Positions 14,480 through 16,208 of a stretch of 16,208 bases of DNA are shown in pieces. Under the pieces are notes generated by a model. It saw only the letters and a list, made by a program, of their open reading frames with translations, was not told where the DNA came from and did not search any database. How positions within the stretch are numbered: position 1 is the stretch's first letter; the number at the start of each line of letters is the position of its first letter. This stretch comes from Rubritepida sp. (lineage in GTDB: Bacteria; Pseudomonadota; Alphaproteobacteria; Acetobacterales; Acetobacteraceae): assembly GCA_014376425.1 (NCBI GenBank), contig JACMRO010000289.1, positions 1 to 16,208 on the forward strand, written 5' to 3'. Position numbers and translations under genes: made by a program.

Positions 14480-15141
14480 TTATGCTTCGGGCGGTGGAAT
14501 GATGGATGCGGGGTCCCTCCAGCCGCGCCAGGACTTCTGAATTCGACGAAAGGCCAGCAACTGGCTCTCGGTGCTGTCGAACGATCCCAACGGTCGTCGA
14601 ACTGCCTATCCATCATCCGCTGGGCGAACTGGGCGGGCGTTTCGCCGACGCGTGGCGGTTCACCGCGCGCCCAGCTTGGCACACCGCTCGCCTTCTCCTT
14701 ACCGCCGGTGTTGGGAGGCCGGACCATGCGAGTGCCCGGGGGTGATGGTGTCACGGGAGGCCGGGCCAACAAGCCGGAAGGCGCTCTGGGCAGAAACCAC
14801 TGCGCGTTCAGCAGGCCAGGGGCATCAGCCTCGTCCTGGTCAATCTTGGCGCCGAACTCCGGAGAATCGCCCCTTGGCGGCGCGCCTCGCCGATGCGCGC
14901 TCACCGAGACCATCTTGCCGTCCTGGCGCCGCTGATAGGCGCGAACGAACACGGTCGAGGGGCCTGCTCTCTCGGCCTCCTCAAGCGCCCGAAAAGCCCG
15001 CCCGACCCAATCCGACAGGCCGGTGCGTTCGACGCTCCCCGAACGCCAATACTCCTCCGAGGCAATCACCCGACGCAGGCTCGGCACAGAGATCGGGACG
15101 CGCCTGAGCCAAAACTCCTTTCTGCATGACTCTAGGACCAT
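14480..15141 (-). CDS. Frameshifted hypothetical protein with polymorphic-toxin-like C-terminal segment
   Basis: The frame from ATG 15141 runs to about 14581 (187 residues). An N-terminal part (VFVRAYQRRQDGKMVSVSAH at 64-83) is followed by a proline-rich linker (about 85-165) and then GETPAQFAQRMMDRQFDDRW. Near 14580 coding sense moves to another frame, giving DSTESQLLAFRRIQKSWRGW, then RDPASIIPPPEA, and TAA at 14482-14480, just before the next gene's SD and ATG. Without the shift the frame runs to 14425 into the next gene with low-quality sequence. The ETPAQFAQRMMD...ES...FRRIQK...W pattern recalls C-terminal tails of polymorphic toxins and PAAR-type proteins. The toxin label is tentative, with no catalytic motif recognised. 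A one-base deletion (real or sequencing error) explains the break. The start has no clear SD. Confidence 0.6.
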
Positions 15142-15276
15142 ATCGCCATCAGAAAGTCAATAAAATCCTATATAGGTAAACAAACTTTTCTATGCCAGTG
15201 CTCCGACGCTTGAGCCGCCGCCCACAACAAGGCACATGCATTCTAGGAAACTCACCCTCGAAGGCCCCAAGAAGCC
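15142..15276. promoter_or_regulatory. AT-rich divergent promoter region between the islet and the TRAP gene
   Basis: This 135-base divergent gap contains the most AT-rich stretch in the window (about 15150-15192). It holds the palindrome CCTATATAGG at 15167-15176 and, on the minus strand, TTGACT as a possible -35 for the islet. Correctly spaced -10 boxes were not convincing on either strand. The TCTAGGA heptamer occurs at 15131-15137 and again at 15242-15248. Confidence 0.4.
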
Positions 15277-16208
15277 ATGACAACCCGCCGCACCCTCATC
15301 CTGGCCGGCCTCGCCACGCCGGCCCTGCTGCGCCCGCAGGCCGCCCGCGCGCAGGAGCTAACCCTCCGCCTGCACCACTTCCTCCCCGCCGTCTCCAACG
15401 TGCACCGCTTCTTCCTGATGCCCTGGGTGCAGAAGATCGCGGCCGAATCCAACAACCGCATCCGCATCCAGATCTTTCCCTCCATGCAGCTCGGCGGCGC
15501 GCCCCCGCAGCTCTACGACCAGGCGCGCGACGGCGTGGTCGACATCGTCTGGACACTGCCCGGCAATACCCCCGGCCGCTTCCCCAGCATCGAGGCGTTC
15601 GAGCTGCCCTTCGTCAGTCACCAGAAGGCCGCGGTGAACGTCCAGGCCGTGCAAACGCTGTTCGAGCGCCGCATGCGGCAGGAATATGCCGATACCCAGA
15701 TCCTCTGCGCCTGGGGCCATGATGGCGGGCTGACCCACAGCCGCCGCGAAGTCCGCCGGCAGGAGGACATGGCCGGCCTGAAGCTGCGCTTCCCCACCCG
15801 CCAGGCCGGCGAGGCGCTGCGCGCATTGGGCGCCGCGCCCATCGGCATGCCGGTGCCGCAAATTCCCGAGGCGCTGGCCCAGGGTGTGATCGACGGCGCC
15901 GTGGTGCCGTGGGAGGTGGTGCCCAGCATCCGCCTGCATGAGGCGCTGCGCTTCCACACCGAAATCCCCGGCTCACCCACCCTGTACATCGCGACCTTCG
16001 TCCTGGCGATGAACAAGACGAAGTACGAAGGCCTGCCGGCCGACCTCAAGGCGGTGCTCGACGCCAATTCCGGCATGGCGGCCGCCCGCATGGCCGCCCG
16101 CCCGTGGGATGAGCAGGGCCCCGTCGTCGAGGAAATGGTGCGCCGGCGCGGCAACCAGGTCATCGAGCTCTCGGCCGAGGAGGCCGCGCGGGGGCGGGTC
16201 ACCACCCC
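15277..16208 (+). CDS. TRAP transporter solute-binding protein, DctP family (3' end outside window)
   Basis: The frame is open from ATG 15277 to the window end (310 residues visible; family members are about 330-350). The signal peptide MTTRRTLILAGLATPALLRP has an RR pair and ends ARA (likely cleavage after Ala25), so Tat export is possible. Family features are LRLHHFLPAVSNVHRFFLMPW, FPSMQLGGAPPQLYDQARDG, DIVWTLPGNTPGRFPSIEAFELPFV, and GLKLRFPTRQAGEAL. The last contains Arg171, at the position of the conserved carboxylate-binding arginine. DctP proteins bind organic acids in the periplasm for the DctQM membrane unit, which would lie downstream outside the window if present. A different ATG at 15192 opens an unrelated frame and is not used. 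The SD before 15277 is weak (AAGAAG or the more distant GAAGG). Confidence 0.9.
   Translation, partial: MTTRRTLILAGLATPALLRPQAARAQELTLRLHHFLPAVSNVHRFFLMPWVQKIAAESNNRIRIQIFPSMQLGGAPPQLYDQARDGVVDIVWTLPGNTPGRFPSIEAFELPFVSHQKAAVNVQAVQTLFERRMRQEYADTQILCAWGHDGGLTHSRREVRRQEDMAGLKLRFPTRQAGEALRALGAAPIGMPVPQIPEALAQGVIDGAVVPWEVVPSIRLHEALRFHTEIPGSPTLYIATFVLAMNKTKYEGLPADLKAVLDANSGMAAARMAARPWDEQGPVVEEMVRRRGNQVIELSAEEAARGRVTT

Noticed and set aside
14560..14600. Programmed ribosomal frameshift
   Set aside because: No slippery heptamer, homopolymer or following pseudoknot-like structure was seen at the break.
15192..15722. Plus-strand frame starting at 15192
   Set aside because: It is out of frame with the TRAP binding protein and reads Pro/Arg-rich without motifs.

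Overview
The window is very GC-rich, with strong G/C preference at third codon positions, Shine-Dalgarno-led genes, and many orphan Bug/TRAP-type solute-binding proteins beside a carotenoid (CrtI-type) gene end. This suggests an alphaproteobacterium, most likely Acetobacteraceae of the Roseomonas kind. The assignment rests on gene content and composition only. No rRNA, tRNA or CRISPR array was seen.

Layout. At 1-120 is the 3' end of a phytoene desaturase gene, followed by a heptanucleotide repeat array and a perfect 24-bp palindrome. From 269 to 3045 four minus-strand genes encode a glycine-zipper lipoprotein, a Rap1a-like secreted protein, a transglutaminase-like protein and an alpha/beta hydrolase. 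Two short repeat clusters (2053-2102, 2121-2172) lie between the last two. From 3202 to 9718 runs a tightly coupled six-gene plus-strand operon: Bug solute-binding protein, [2Fe-2S] subunit, molybdopterin subunit, 4,5-dihydroxyphthalate-decarboxylase-like protein, class III CoA transferase and alpha/beta hydrolase. The genes overlap or abut by a few bases. From 9764 to 13316 three minus-strand genes encode a luciferase-like flavin monooxygenase, an EamA/DMT permease and a secreted beta-propeller protein. From 13393 to 15141 lies a lower-GC accessory islet: a frameshifted, toxin-tail-like gene, a two-domain HYKIG/PGF-repeat protein (possible immunity protein) and a decayed paralogue of the latter. 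The window ends inside a TRAP (DctP) solute-binding protein gene.

How the genes may work together. The six-gene operon reads as a compact catabolic route: uptake of a carboxylate (Bug), molybdenum-dependent ring hydroxylation, decarboxylation or ligand handling by the DHP-decarboxylase-like protein, CoA transfer, and hydrolysis. The divergent hydrolase at 2170-3045 may belong to the same pathway. The substrate cannot be read from sequence; an aromatic or N-heteroaromatic carboxylate is the best inference. The islet at 13393-15141 looks like a small effector/immunity-type locus that is decaying by frameshift.
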